64,000 bases of DNA, from NCBI GenBank assembly GCA_914767885.1, contig CAJZBQ010000044.1, forward strand, positions 124,001-188,000, given 5' to 3'. This DNA is from Blepharisma stoltei. Taxonomy: Eukaryota; Ciliophora; Heterotrichea; Heterotrichida; Blepharismidae. Within the stretch, counting starts at the first letter, position 1. Every line of letters begins with the position of its first letter. The translations under genes and the position numbers were made by a program. This document shows, piece after piece, positions 22,510 to 33,262 of this stretch. The notes below the pieces were generated by a model. It ran no database searches. It was not told the origin of the DNA and saw only the letters and a program-made list of their open reading frames with translations.

Positions 22510-23614
22510 TTTTAGATTATTTGAAAAAGTTTTAAGAAATAATTAAGAGAGATATGATATAGAAGATTTAGCGATAATAATATGGAGTAGAAGAGGATAT
22601 TAGATATTCTGAAAATGGATAAAGCAGTATTGAAAAGATATGGGAATTAAAAAGATTTCCATATTAAGTTTATGACATTGAAGTATATCACTATTAATCT
22701 TGCTTTCAAATTGCTTACCTCATTTAAATAAGCTTTGGAGAGGAGAAATTATAAATAAGGATTTAAGATTAGGATTTGAGGTATTTTTTTAATTAGGAAT
22801 ATTTTAAATCATAATAATTATTCATTTGTTATTCTATAAGACTTTTTGAAAATTCTCACTTAATTAGCTATAATTGTGACTGAAGTCAAAATAAGCAATA
22901 TAATAAGAATTGGCTCGCCACGCAATGTTAAGTTTCTTAATAAGCCATATTCTGATATATAATAGTGCCTTATTGCCTTCAATATTAACATTTAATTAGC
23001 TAATTTCGTCCTATTGATAGACAAACACTTTTTCATTTATAATTTATAATTTAATTACTTTTTGACTTACAGCACCAAAAATGAGTTCTGAATTAGAAAT
23101 TTAATTTTCGAAAATCTTGAATCAGAGAGACAAATTTATAATTTTTTTCATAAATTCAAAAAAAACTTTAAAATATTTTTAAACATGAATTGTTATTTAA
23201 TTGTAATGGGGAGTAAGCGGTATATTATGACCGTTTTTACAAAATTAAGCGAAAATTAATTCTTGATTTTTCTAATCGGTAACAGCTTTATTTTACATGA
23301 GTTTGAACGAAAGGATTTGCCTTAAAAATGAAATTGTTGTGGCTGAAATTAAGAAAAAGTCCGGGAAATAATAAGCGGGCAAATAATAAATTTCTAGTAC
23401 TCTTTTTATTGCAGTATAATGAAAAGGAATTGATTATTGTTTCTTTCTACAAGAAACTTCTTATTATAATTGCTTTTCTTTTAGCCTTTAAAATTGCTGG
23501 ATTTTTGATGAAAAATTTTAATGTGACTATTATAAGTTAATCTACACAGCTCAGCCATTTTAGTTAGCGTTTTTGAAATATTTAATTTTTAAGCGATTAT
23601 AATTAAATATTTTA
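22510..23614. other. AT-rich intergenic region
   Basis: No gene, repeat or RNA recognised. A 70-codon ORF at 23328-23540 has very AT-biased codons and no recognisable sequence, so I do not call it. Confidence 0.5.
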
Positions 23615-24560
23615 ATGCAAGACGTTTCCCAATGGGTCGCCTTACTCAGGAGCAATATCTTTTGCTTATTAATTATTTTTTTAAAGATAATTTCGAGTTA
23701 ATTTAATAAAATATCGAAACATCTTATATTTCTAAAAAATTAATTTCCATTGATTTTGTTCCCTAGCAAAAGGAAGATTAGCAAGCACTCTTAGCGAAAA
23801 TAAAAACAAATTTTTTTCCCACATTGAGCCCATAAAAGAAGCTGTAAACACTATCGAAGATTTTTTGGAGGAATCGAAAAAACAAATGGATTCTTTATTA
23901 TCGAATGAAAATATTACCGATCTCGACTTTAAAAGCCAAATTTCTCATATAAGGATATTAACAAAGCTGCTGTTTCAAAAGAGAAAATCAATGATTTTAT
24001 GTTGTGTAAAAAAGTGCATAGATAGCTTAAAAAAATATGAAAAATCCAAAAATGACAAAATTATGAAAGAGATCTGTGTTGATATTCTAACTCCCCCTCC
24101 GTGAGCGAGCAAACCATTGGAAAAATCCCTATTATTTGGGTAAAAACTCACCCTCCATCAGCAAACAAAAATTTTTAATATAAAAAATTTTGATATCTAA
24201 TTGATAATTATTATAACGAAATCTCATGCTAATTCTGTTTATTTTTAAACAGCTTGTATTTTTAAAACATAAATTCTGCATTAATTTTTATTTCTCAATT
24301 TTTACAAATTTCAAAAAAAAAAATCTACTATAAAGTTTTTTATATATATTTATAAAAAAAAATTAAGGTCTGTGAGTAAACAAAATATTTTTGTTCACAC
24401 AGAGGGGGTAAGCACAATTGAAAACGAAAAAGGACTGCCTAAAACTTCTGAGGAACTAAAAAAAATCAATAAGCTGAGGACGATCACAGAAAAATTGATA
24501 AAAAACTTGGAGAGTACATTAGAAGAAGATAGTCAAATTTGTATAAACGTGAAAGCATAA
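23615..24560 (+). CDS. Unknown helical protein, about 170 aa
   Basis: Joined from three exons: MQDVSQWVALLRSNIFCL; AKGRLASTLSENKNKFFSHI to KIMKEICVDIL; and STIENEKGLPKTSEELKKIN to SQICINVKA. Mostly helical, Lys-rich, with two neighbouring Cys (LCCVKKC). I do not recognise a family. Both IES joins fall exactly on TA and keep frame, which supports the gene as real. Confidence 0.7.
23669..23765 (+). other. TA-bounded IES (97 bp)
   Basis: AT-rich; removal joins LRSNIFCL to AKGRLASTLSENKN at TTA/CTA codons. Confidence 0.75.
24090..24410 (+). mobile_element. MITE family 1 copy as IES (321 bp)
   Basis: Ends TAactccccctccgtgagcg and TAccccctctgtgtgaac. Removal joins KEICVDIL to STIENEKGLPK in frame. 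C tract short, suggesting age. Confidence 0.9.
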
Positions 24561-25911
24561 ATTAACAAAATCAAAGAGAATTGATATAGAAATTCATATT
24601 AAACAAATTGAATTAATGCTTGCTTTATTATAAGATATTTTCGCTTTTGAATTTCTCAAAAATGATATATATGTTTACATGAATAGCCTACTAAGAAACA
24701 ATTTTTAGAGCAAAAGAATTAGCAAAGGCACTCGTTAAAGAGCTTCTTAGTCGGTATATACATTAAAATTGTATGGCGAACTAGCCTGCTCTCTTAAATC
24801 CTGTAGCTCGTATCCCACAGGACGTGCAGGGACCTTGAGAAAGGGAGGCTATCACTCGATATGTGTATCCGGCTAGAATCTTGTTGGTTTGGTGAAGCGC
24901 AATGTCAGGTTAAATGACTGCAGGCTTTACTCCAATTCAAAGTTTTTGCCTCATTCGAAAATGGTCCGGAATTTAGAAAGCTATCTCTAAACAGAGCTAA
25001 TAGTGCTAGCCTAGGCCAATCAGGACTATTCCCTAGCATGAAACTAGGAGTTACACTCTGGGCCTCAGATTTCCATTTTAGCCAAGAGGCGGCCAAAAAA
25101 TTAACCCTGTTAAATTATCAATAGTGGGCAACTCTGCTGAAGTGCGGCATCGTGGCGCAACTTATTCGGCAGGCCCTCTTCAGGACCGACTTTCTAGATA
25201 TAGCAGTTGCCCGATGATGGTGCTCAATGCACCATCATCGGGTAACTGCTATATCATGAACGCGAAATTGCAAGCAAGATGAGAAGCGTTATGAGTTGAG
25301 GTCATCCCTATGGAATTACAGCGAACTTCTCTACAAGTCTTCTTAACTAACTTCTTACTGGGATATTCATCATAAATTATATATCAAGTTATAGTGGTAT
25401 GGGGCCTATTTGATGCTTAATGAGTTATATACATATCCGAAGGTGAATAAAAGCATCGAATTTTAAAATTTTAAAGAAAAATTAAACATTTTCATTTTAT
25501 CTTTCATAACTTCTAATATAAGCTTTCAAATTAATTTATCGGAATGAGTTATGTATCATAACTTAACAATTATCATGAAAAATTAAAAGAATAAGATAAA
25601 TATGGGTTTCATTATTTTGAAAAAATGGATGATATTTCAATTTTAATTACTTAAATTCAGAAAATTTTACAAATAAATTATATAAATAATCTTATAACAA
25701 TTGATTCAATTTCTCTACGTTTCTAATTAATATAAAACTAGGCCTAATTATTACTATAATATTTAATTTTTAAGAGCAGGACAGCTAACTTATAGCGAAT
25801 TTAGGCTTTTTATTCAAATTTTACTTTAATAACTATAAATTTCTTTTGATTTATTTAAATTTCCTTAATAATGCTACATTATTAAGCGTTGTTACTGATA
25901 TATTGTAATAA
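24561..25911. repeat. Intergenic block with R2 repeat and long hairpin
   Basis: 24760-25330 is GC-rich in AT-rich surroundings. About 24900-25100 matches R2 (ccctagcatgaaactaggag against cctagcatgatactgggag at 5271). A hairpin with 27-bp arms (one mismatch, 5-nt loop) lies at 25197-25255. The rest (25340-25911) is AT-rich with nothing recognised. Confidence 0.7.
25197..25255. repeat. Long hairpin related to the one at 15054-15109
   Basis: Left arm 25197-25223, loop tcaat, right arm 25229-25255, one mismatch. The inner half (cccgatgatggtgc) resembles cccgaggatggcgc of the hairpin at 15054, so the two share descent or a conserved fold. Confidence 0.85.
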
Positions 25912-26184
25912 ATGGGAGCAGCGCATGATAAGCCTGAAATAGAAGAAACTTCAAATAATATTGCAGAAATAAATCAAAAAACAGCGGACAGCATAAATAT
26001 TCATCCTGTTCATTTGGACAAATATAATTTTGATGGGAGTTCTCAAGAAGAAATTTTTAATTCAATTGTGTCAAGCTATGCTTTAATCAATCAAAAAATT
26101 CGTAATATGAAGAGAACAATACGGCGGAGTAAAACAACAAAGATCCAAGCTGAAAATCACCTAAAAGCGTGGGGAAAAATTTAA
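25912..26184 (+). CDS. Small MG-starting protein, tandem family copy 1
   Basis: 90 residues: MGAAHDKPEIEETSNNIAEI. The conserved centre is SSQEEIFNSIVSSYALINQK and the tail is basic (RTIRRSKTTK). Matches the three downstream copies in length, start and the block SQEE..SIVSsYALiNqkI. The Gly at position 2 followed by small residues suggests N-myristoylation. No known domain. Its C-terminus diverges from copies 2 and 3. Confidence 0.72.
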   Translation: MGAAHDKPEIEETSNNIAEINQKTADSINIHPVHLDKYNFDGSSQEEIFNSIVSSYALINQKIRNMKRTIRRSKTTKIQAENHLKAWGKI

Positions 26185-26946
26185 AATTTCACTTTGCCAT
26201 ATAATGATAATTTTAGCTAAAAACGGCTAGTTTCTAAAATATATGTTGTATTTATATTTTAAATCAAAGCAATATAAATACTGGGAAATGATTATTTATT
26301 TAGAAAAACTTTATACAAATAAAATACTATTAAGAAACTTATTGATATAATTTAATTCGCTAAGTATTGCTATAGCCCAAGAACTAGTCAAATTTCTTCT
26401 AACAGAGAAAGATTTTAAAGTCTAATCTTTTAGTGCTTTGGAAGCGTAAAGATATTTGAGAAATTTATAAGAAACTGTTTTCATGCAATGTTGTAACTCA
26501 TAATGATAAAAGTTATATAAATTCCATAAGGAAAAATTTATAAAGATGATAATTCTTTTCCAAATGAAATCAATTAAGTTAATTATTAAACGTCACTATA
26601 AATAATTAGCATTATTGTTCCTAAAATCGCATTGAAAAATTCAATAATTCTGCATTTATAATTTATAAAATCCATTTCAAATCTGCAAGTATAAATATGG
26701 TAAAAGAAATCAAAATTTTGCCATAATAACTGAATAGTTTTATAGCTCAAAAATTTGAGGACAAGTTAATATTGATAAAATAAATTATTTCTAATCTTTT
26801 CCTAAAATCTTTATATTTTTAAAAAAATAATTTATTTTGAATTTGGATTAATACTGGAAACTTGATAATCGCTTTTTCAAGCTACAAAATTTTTTTCCCA
26901 TTTTTACATTGAATTGTTTCACAGATTTTACTCAACATATAATAAT

Positions 26947-27586
26947 ATGGGATCAAGCAATTATAAAATTGCAAAGGAAGAGACAGAGCAGGATATAGCC
27001 CAATCTAGCACATTAGGGACCGAACTAGATCTATCACCTGTGCATATAGACAATTATGATCTAAAAGGGAGCTCACAAGAAGAAATGTTCAAATTCATAG
27101 TTTCTAATTATGCTCTTATGAACAGACGAATAAAGGACACTAAAATGAGCATTAGAAAAGAACAAAAAAGAGCCAGCAAAACCAAAACAGTGCCACCTCA
27201 ATCACCTGACTCCACTCTCCGTGAGCGAGCAAAAAACATTACAAAAATCCGTATTTTTTCCCATAGGCCCACCCTCCTTGAGTGATTAAAAATTTTTTTA
27301 ATAGAAAAATTTTTTATGGAAAAATTTTGATATATAAGTGATTATAATTATTATGAAATCTCTAGCTAATTCTGTTTAATTTAAAACAAAATTGCGTCTT
27401 AAAACATAAATTTTACAAATTAAATTAATATTTCTTTCCAATTTTTGCGAAATGGGATTTTTTAATTTTCGATTCTATATAAAATTTATATATAAATTCT
27501 TTGAAAAAAAATTAATTCGCTCGCTGAGGGGAAGTGAGAAACACAAACGAAAGGCTATGCCACGCTTAACAGCTGTTGAAAATTAA
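26947..27586 (+). CDS. Small MG-starting protein, tandem family copy 2, with MITE IES
   Basis: MGSSNYKIAKEETEQDIAQ, then SSQEEMFKFIVSNYALMNRR and a basic tail. The raw ORF runs into a MITE. Removing 27210-27537 gives PPQSPEKHKRKAMPRLTAVE plus N and TAA, matching copy 3 (PSQQPERFKRKVMPRLIAAI). An ATG 33 bp upstream is in frame, but the family alignment favours 26947. Both copies 2 and 3 are preceded by the same ataataatATGGGATCAAGC. Confidence 0.82.
27210..27537 (+). mobile_element. MITE family 1 IES (328 bp) bounded by GA, not TA
   Basis: Ends ctccactctccgtgagcgag and the inverse with gaggggaagt. The junction dinucleotide is GA at 27208-27209 and 27536-27537 (TGA on both sides). The paralog at 29305 shows where coding resumes, so the boundary is well supported. 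Confidence 0.85.
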
Positions 27587-29304
27587 TGAATACAAAAGGT
27601 TTTCTATATATAAATCTAATTGAATCTTTAATTATATTAGATTTCTTGTTCCTTTGGTGTGGTAATTAAAGTTTGTAAAGTGAAAAAAATGGACACCATA
27701 TAATTAGTTTAGAACTGTTTTTAGATTTTTATAAAAAGGGCATTTAATTCATTATACTTTTTTCATGGAATCCAAAGTTCTTTAATTGAAGTTTTAATCA
27801 CTTTTAAAGTTGAGATAATTTATTTTTTGCTAAAAAATCAACTATATAGCATTAAAGTGATTTTTTTTGAAATAATTTAATTTTAATTTTGTCAAAATTT
27901 CTTATAAGAGATTATAGTAGTTCTAAAATATTAGCAATTATAAATAAAATAAGAAATTTTAACATTGATTTATAAAAGGATTATGATAGAAAAAAAAGGA
28001 AGCGAAAAGCACCATAGTAAAAAGGTGGGCAGGATTGTATGTAAAGAAAATTAGGGGAGATGCTTTTTAGGCTTGATTTATTGGAAAATTATTATTATTT
28101 TACTTTAAAATTTTTTCTAGCTATTATTTGATGCACACGCTTTGATATAGACTAAAAATAATCAGAAAACTCAAGAAAGAGAGCTTTGTAAAAGTATTCT
28201 CTAGGATACCTTAAAATCTTTGAAAATTAATAGGAATATAATAAACAGCAGCAAATAATATAATTCTCTGCTGGTAAAAATTGAATTAAACGATTATAAT
28301 GCTTGACCAAGCCAGTTAGTCAACCTTTTATTATATTAGCTAAACTACTATAGCTATATGTTTGATTAAATAAAATGAAAAAATATAAAATTTTAAGAAT
28401 TAGCTTTTATATTCCAAACGATTAAATATTATTCAAAATAGTAAAATTATGAAAAATTTTAATTATTTATTGTAGAGCTAATTATAAAATATTAGAAAAA
28501 TTAAATTATTTTGAAAATTTCTAGATAGAAACTTGATAGAAGAAGCCAAAATTTTGCTAAAACTAATTGGTATTTTTCATGAATTAATTATTTTTAATTA
28601 AACAAAAATAATTGATAACCTTTGGGTTCGAATTGTATGCTTTTGCATATTTTTGCAGCATTTATAGTAATAATAAATACAGAAATAAATTTATATGAAA
28701 TTTTCTAACGTAATTTCAAAAATTTTTTCCATTTTTACATTGATTTAGTGCAAAACCCATCCACCCCATCTATATTAAGATGGTCTTTAATTACAGAAAA
28801 TTTTATAAAAACAGCAATTTATATACTTTTTTTTCACCAGCAATTTATTTTATCTCTTTATATGAGCAGCTTATATATTTTCCACATTATTTGTCTTTTA
28901 TTATTAAATTGCATAATGCATTCAGGTTTCTTACCATAAAGAGCATATACTGACCACCAAAAGATTTATTAGTTTTTAATCAAACAAATATCATTATGCT
29001 TTAACCCCTTTAAACTGGAAGACAAAATTTTATTTTTATGGGAAAATTTTATAAGTTTAAAATACTAATTAGTCTTGACTATTTCACTATCATATGGTCT
29101 TAATTTTTCTATAAATTTTTATCATTAAAGTACTTATATGATAGAGATAGTTAATATGATATCTGCCAATAAGCCGCTGCAAATCATAAGAATATATATA
29201 CTGTAGTATTTATATATATATATTAAAGAAGGGTAGAATGCATAGGTAGTAATGTTTAGCCATACATTGATTCAATTTACAGAATTAATTTAACTTATAA
29301 TAAT
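27587..29304. other. AT-rich spacer in the tandem array
   Basis: The segment at 28700-28745 repeats the sequence upstream of copy 2 (ccatttttacattga at about 26897), a trace of unit duplication without an intact gene. 28975-29040 has an AT-rich stretch with a MITE family 2-like end (taacccctttaaactgga). A 63-codon ORF at 28748 is not called. Confidence 0.45.
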
Positions 29305-29616
29305 ATGGGATCAAGCAACGATAAAATTGAAAAGGAAGAGACTGAACAAGACATATCGCAATCTAGCACAATAGATTCTGAAAATTATCTATCATCTTCG
29401 CATATAGATGATCTCAATCTAAAAGAAAGCCCGCAAGAAGAAATTCTCAAATTCATAGTTTCTGGTTATGCACAAATGAATAAGCGAATACAAGATACTA
29501 AAAAAAGCATAAAGAAAGAACAAAGAAAGGCAAGGAAAAACAAAACTGTGCCATCTCAGCAACCTGAAAGGTTTAAAAGGAAAGTAATGCCACGATTGAT
29601 AGCTGCTATAAATTAA
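29305..29616 (+). CDS. Small MG-starting protein, tandem family copy 3
   Basis: 103 residues without interruption: MGSSNDKIEKEETEQDISQS, then SPQEEILKFIVSGYAQMNKR and a very basic tail ending MPRLIAAIN. The intact reference for the family. Acidic N-terminal half and Lys/Arg-rich C-terminal half; helix predicted by eye over the conserved block. Possibly membrane-tethered through myristate plus basic tail. Function unknown. Confidence 0.82.
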   Translation: MGSSNDKIEKEETEQDISQSSTIDSENYLSSSHIDDLNLKESPQEEILKFIVSGYAQMNKRIQDTKKSIKKEQRKARKNKTVPSQQPERFKRKVMPRLIAAIN

Positions 29617-29775
29617 TATGTTTTCTTTATTAATCTGCTTAAAAACTTAATTATTTTGACTTAGAGTTTATTTCGGTTTCAAAAGGAAATGTATGCAGCA
29701 TATATTTAAGACTGAGCTATTTACTTTTTAAAATAAAAAGGACGCATTTATAAATTTTTATAGCCTGATATCTGC

Positions 29776-29938
29776 TTTGGATCGGGCTTGAGTGACACGG
29801 GAGGCGTTTTGTCAAGCTAGCGCTTGTTGGCAAAGCCAAACTCCCAGATGGAAAGTCTTCTTCCTAATGAGATTTAACGTCTGGGAGCTGATTTGCTAGT
29901 AAATGATTCCTTGAAAGATCAGTCAAGCCCGATCCAAA
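29776..29938. repeat. Palindromic GC-rich element (163 bp)
   Basis: Inverted ends tttggatcgggcttgagtga (29776-29795) and its near-perfect complement (29919-29938). A second inner pair, ctcccaga..tctgggag, continues the foldback. Related in sequence to 33035-33262. Confidence 0.8.
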
Positions 29939-30044
29939 GATATAATTATATCTAAAATTATTAACTATAATTCTTTTAATCGATTGTATAAACATGCTAA
30001 AGTGCTAGAATATTTTATTTTCCTATTTATTTTATTTTATATCA

Positions 30045-30100
30045 AGTATAGAGGCCGATCCAAAAGGAGGCTCAGACTATACTTGAGATATTATCAATGC
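30045..30100. repeat. Short palindrome (about 55 bp)
   Basis: tcaagtatag and ctatacttga flank aggccgatccaaaaggaggc, which shares words with the ends of the 29776 and 33035 elements; probably an internally deleted relative. Confidence 0.6.
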
Positions 30101-30415
30101 AATATTTGAGAATACTAAAGATTTTTATTATAATAAAAAATTAATTAAATCTCGACTTTATGAAATATAGAACTAAATATTTAACTTAATATAGGTTCGG
30201 GAATTAAAGCTATATGAGAATTTACTATATATTTTATATAATATCAAGCTTATCATATTTATGCTTGATGGCTTCAAATTCATTCATTCATTAATTGTAG
30301 CGCTTTTATGTCAAAAATACTTTAATGACTATCAAGAATAATATTTTAAATATCCCAGCAATCAGAAATTTTCAGAAATATGATTGATATATGAGTCAGA
30401 ATTAATCCATTTATA

Positions 30416-30679
30416 ATGGGAGCAAATATCAATAAAATTGAAAAGCAAAATTCAACCAAAGACTCAGCTGATTCCGAAACCACAGAAAGCAGTGAATTAG
30501 ACTTGACCACTACTGACTTAAACAGTTATAATATTAAAGGAAACTCAAAAGCAGAACTGCTAAAATCCATAGTTTCGAACTATGCATTAATGAATAAAAG
30601 GATACAAGAAACTAAAGCAAGCATAAAGAAAAGCCAAAGAAAGCCAAAAAAAAAGAAAGACATTTCCTACAAAAATTAA
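30416..30679 (+). CDS. Small MG-starting protein, tandem family copy 4
   Basis: 87 residues: MGANINKIEKQNSTKDSADS, conserved block NSKAELLKSIVSNYALMNKR, tail KKSQRKPKKKKDISYKN. Same architecture as copies 1-3. Lacks the PRL..N ending of copies 2 and 3. Followed by a decayed MITE. Confidence 0.8.
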   Translation: MGANINKIEKQNSTKDSADSETTESSELDLTTTDLNSYNIKGNSKAELLKSIVSNYALMNKRIQETKASIKKSQRKPKKKKDISYKN

Positions 30680-30737
30680 AGCTTTCTTGTAAAAAATAAT
30701 CTAAATAAGTATTAAAAGCAATGATTTACTTTTTATT

Positions 30738-30992
30738 CCAGTTCTCCTCTCTAAGAGTTAATTTTTTTTTTTAAAAATTTATATGTAAATGTTAAAAAAA
30801 TCCATTTTCGTAAAAATTAATTTAATTGCGCAATGCATGCCTTAAAATGAAAGCTGTCTTATTAAACAGAGCTAGCTAGAGATTTATTCTAATTATTACT
30901 TATATATGAAAAAATATTTTTTTATAAAAACATTATTCAAACTTTTTACCCAAAAAATAGTAAATTTTTTTTTCTTATAGGGAGTAAGAATA
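30738..30992 (+). mobile_element. Decayed MITE family 1 copy in intergenic DNA
   Basis: Left end gttctcctctctaagagtta, internal gagctagctagagatttatt and cttatatatgaaa, right end tatagggagtaag match the MITE body in order with many changes. Confidence 0.7.
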
Positions 30993-32223
30993 TTATATTA
31001 ATATTTTGATAAGATATAGTTTACCTGTTCGTATAAAATTTCACCTTTTATAAAACAAATGAAGAAATAGTTATGAAGAAAAATAGAACAGAATTAATTA
31101 GCTTGGATTATTAAATTATTATCTTATTCAGATAATATATATAAAATTGCTGGTGAAGAGCGACCATTCCTCCTTTTTGATGCAAGGAGCTGCCCAAGAG
31201 TTGGGCTAGCCTCGAGATGAAAAGCCTAGAATTATTTCCAATGATTATTGGCTAGGCTCGAGCATCAGTTTTTGCATCTTTTTGTACTAGCAGCACACTG
31301 GCCTAGATTGGGTGTCCAATAGGAACAGGCAACTTACTTGCTCAAGCTACTGAGTGGCCCATCCTAAAGCATAAGCTGCTGAGCTTTTTTGTGGGTGGTT
31401 CAGGAAGGTAGGCTCGACAAAACTATAAAAGGTGAGTCTCTCCAGCTGAAAAGTGTCCCGGAAAGAGGCGATCCGTAATGAATGACGCAACAAGGGCTTA
31501 AGCTGAAAATGGAGGCTACCAGCAAAATCTTCAATGTAAGATCATATAAGGAAATCTCTATTGAAAACTGGGGTTTTTGGCCCAGGCCATGCTAAGGTGG
31601 AAGCCACCTACATGCCTCTACAATCCACAGGGCAGCATTTAGGTCCATCTTCATGGAGCAGTGTCATTTGAGTTAGGGACTATAAATACCCAGGGTAAAT
31701 ATAATCTCATTCAGATTGATTTAACTGAACTGGTTTATATAAATTAAAGAAATAAACCCTGATTGTAATTCAAAATATTTATATTATGATATAAATATAG
31801 AAGCAGGTTTAACATGAAACCATGAAATGCGCATTGTAAAAAAAGTGATTTTAATCAAGTTGATATAGCATCAACCCGTTAAAATTACACTCATATAATA
31901 TCTCTATAGTAAATAGTTCCTTAAAGTTGCTCTTAAATTCTTTAAAACTGTTTATATTCCCAAATCTATTTTCTGCTAAACATTCACTATATTTTCTAAT
32001 TACAATCGCTCCCCAAAGCCAAATAAAGCTCGCAAAATTTATTATTCAAAAAATTTCCCATATTAAAATTTCTAAAAAATGCAATAAAAATATTTTAAAA
32101 TAAAAAACTTTAATAATAACATTTCCAATAATCAATCACCTAATGCTTTGCTATTTAATTTTAATATTCCTGCCACTCCTTTCTCGCTCTCTGCTTCTCT
32201 CACCACCAAATTTGATATAAAAT
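30993..32223. other. Intergenic region around R3
   Basis: AT-rich on both sides of the R3 block; no further gene recognised. A C-rich tract just before 32224 (ctcgctctctgcttctctca) may be the 5' UTR or promoter of the next gene. Confidence 0.4.
31150..31700 (+). repeat. GC-rich repeat R3 and adjoining unique GC-rich DNA
   Basis: 31180-31480 aligns with the complement of 15180-15500 (shared gattgggtgtcc or gttgggtgtcc, ggagct.cccaag, ctctccagctgaaaag). A hairpin at 31210-31265 is formed by ggctagcctcgag and ctaggctcgagc. The remainder to 31690 is GC-rich without a match here. Confidence 0.75.
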
Positions 32224-32981
32224 ATGGACAGGTATCAGCTTGCCACTTCTCTTTTAGGTTTATGGGACGAAAAGACATGGATGCCAATATTTAGAGGTCC
32301 CAGATATCGTCGTTACCAATCAATTGACAAGATGATGGATCTCATCGAAATTGCTGGAAAATCAGCCCCTGTTTTCCCAGTCGAAGCAGTCCTTTTGAAT
32401 CCAATGGACGACGAGTGGGACGACCAGATGACTTATATCAATATTAACTACGGCTGGATATGGAGTCATGTTTTTGTGCATTTAGGATTACCATTGAGCG
32501 TTTATATATCCCTTCATATGAATATTTTACAAAAATATAATAAAAAAAATAATTTGCCTATTTATATAATTATTTTTATATCTACAACCACAACTTGATT
32601 CATTATAATGTCCACTATCGCGCTCTCAAATGGTTTTTACCTTTAGTTATGGTCTGGCAATTCGAAAAATGCTATAAATATTATAGAACTCAGCTGACAA
32701 AAGGGATTTTGTTTGATGAATATGTACAAGCAAGGGCTGATGAGCTGATAGCGCAAAGAGAGCATTTACTCCACACTGAGCAAGTAAAAAAATATTTAAC
32801 CTGGCAAATTGACTATAAAGAGACATTAAATAAAATCAAGAGAGAGCAAACCAACAACCATGCGAGTGATTTCAAGCAGGCAGAACTTGCCTTACAATCT
32901 TTTATTAATAGATGGGTAGATCCTGCTGTAGGAATCAAATATCCATTGGCTGGACCTCGCTACCAGTGGGGAGGATTTTAA
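32224..32981 (+). CDS. Unknown protein, about 225 aa, possibly mitochondrial membrane
   Basis: MDRYQLATSLLGLWDEKTWM, an Arg/Tyr-rich stretch (RGPRYRRYQS), a hydrophobic segment around YGWIWSHVFVHLGLPLSVY, then a helical second half (YKYYRTQLTKGILFDEYVQA) and the end GPRYQWGGF. One IES is removed in frame. The look (aromatic, one membrane segment, basic) suggests a respiratory-chain accessory subunit, but I recognise no family, so that is a guess. Confidence 0.75.
32505..32584 (+). other. TA-bounded IES (about 80 bp)
   Basis: AT-only insert between GLPLSVY and NHNLIHYNVHYRALKW. Neighbouring TAs give equivalent joins. Confidence 0.72.
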
Positions 32982-33034
32982 GATTAAGCTTAAAACAGGT
33001 TCGAAAATTGGGAATTTAATAAGTTTTTGTGATA

Positions 33035-33262
33035 TAGCTCGAGCCTCCTTTTGGCTCAGGCTATATTGGCGTCCCCTGATGCCGAAGGTAAATTGGTTTT
33101 ACAAGCATTTGCTGTTAAAACCAACTTCCCAGATGGCAAATCTTAAATTTACAGTGAGTTTTCTTTTGGGGAGTTGGTTTTGCTAAAATGCTCGTAAAAC
33201 CATCTTCCCTTTGACGTCAGAAGATGTCAGTATAGCCCAAACTAGAAGGAGGCTGTTATAAA
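33035..33262. repeat. Long palindromic element (about 228 bp)
   Basis: Arms of about 75 bp: gcctccttttggctcaggct.. against gcctccttctagtttgggct.. read from the other end, continuing through ggttttacaagcattt / ggttttacgagcattt. The inner part shares acttcccagatgg with the 29776 element. A MITE-like foldback, downstream of the gene ending at 32981. Confidence 0.8.

Noticed and set aside
23328..23540. 70-codon plus-strand ORF (MKLLWLKLRKSPGNNKRANN)
   Set aside because: AT-biased codons, no recognisable sequence, no IES logic, inside an AT-rich desert.
24760..24900. tRNA or other Pol III gene in the GC-rich block
   Set aside because: No cloverleaf with matching acceptor and T arms could be drawn by eye; a tRNAscan run would settle it.
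28748..28939. 63-codon hydrophobic ORF
   Set aside because: Lies in spacer that duplicates DNA upstream of a family member; composition fits AT-rich noise.
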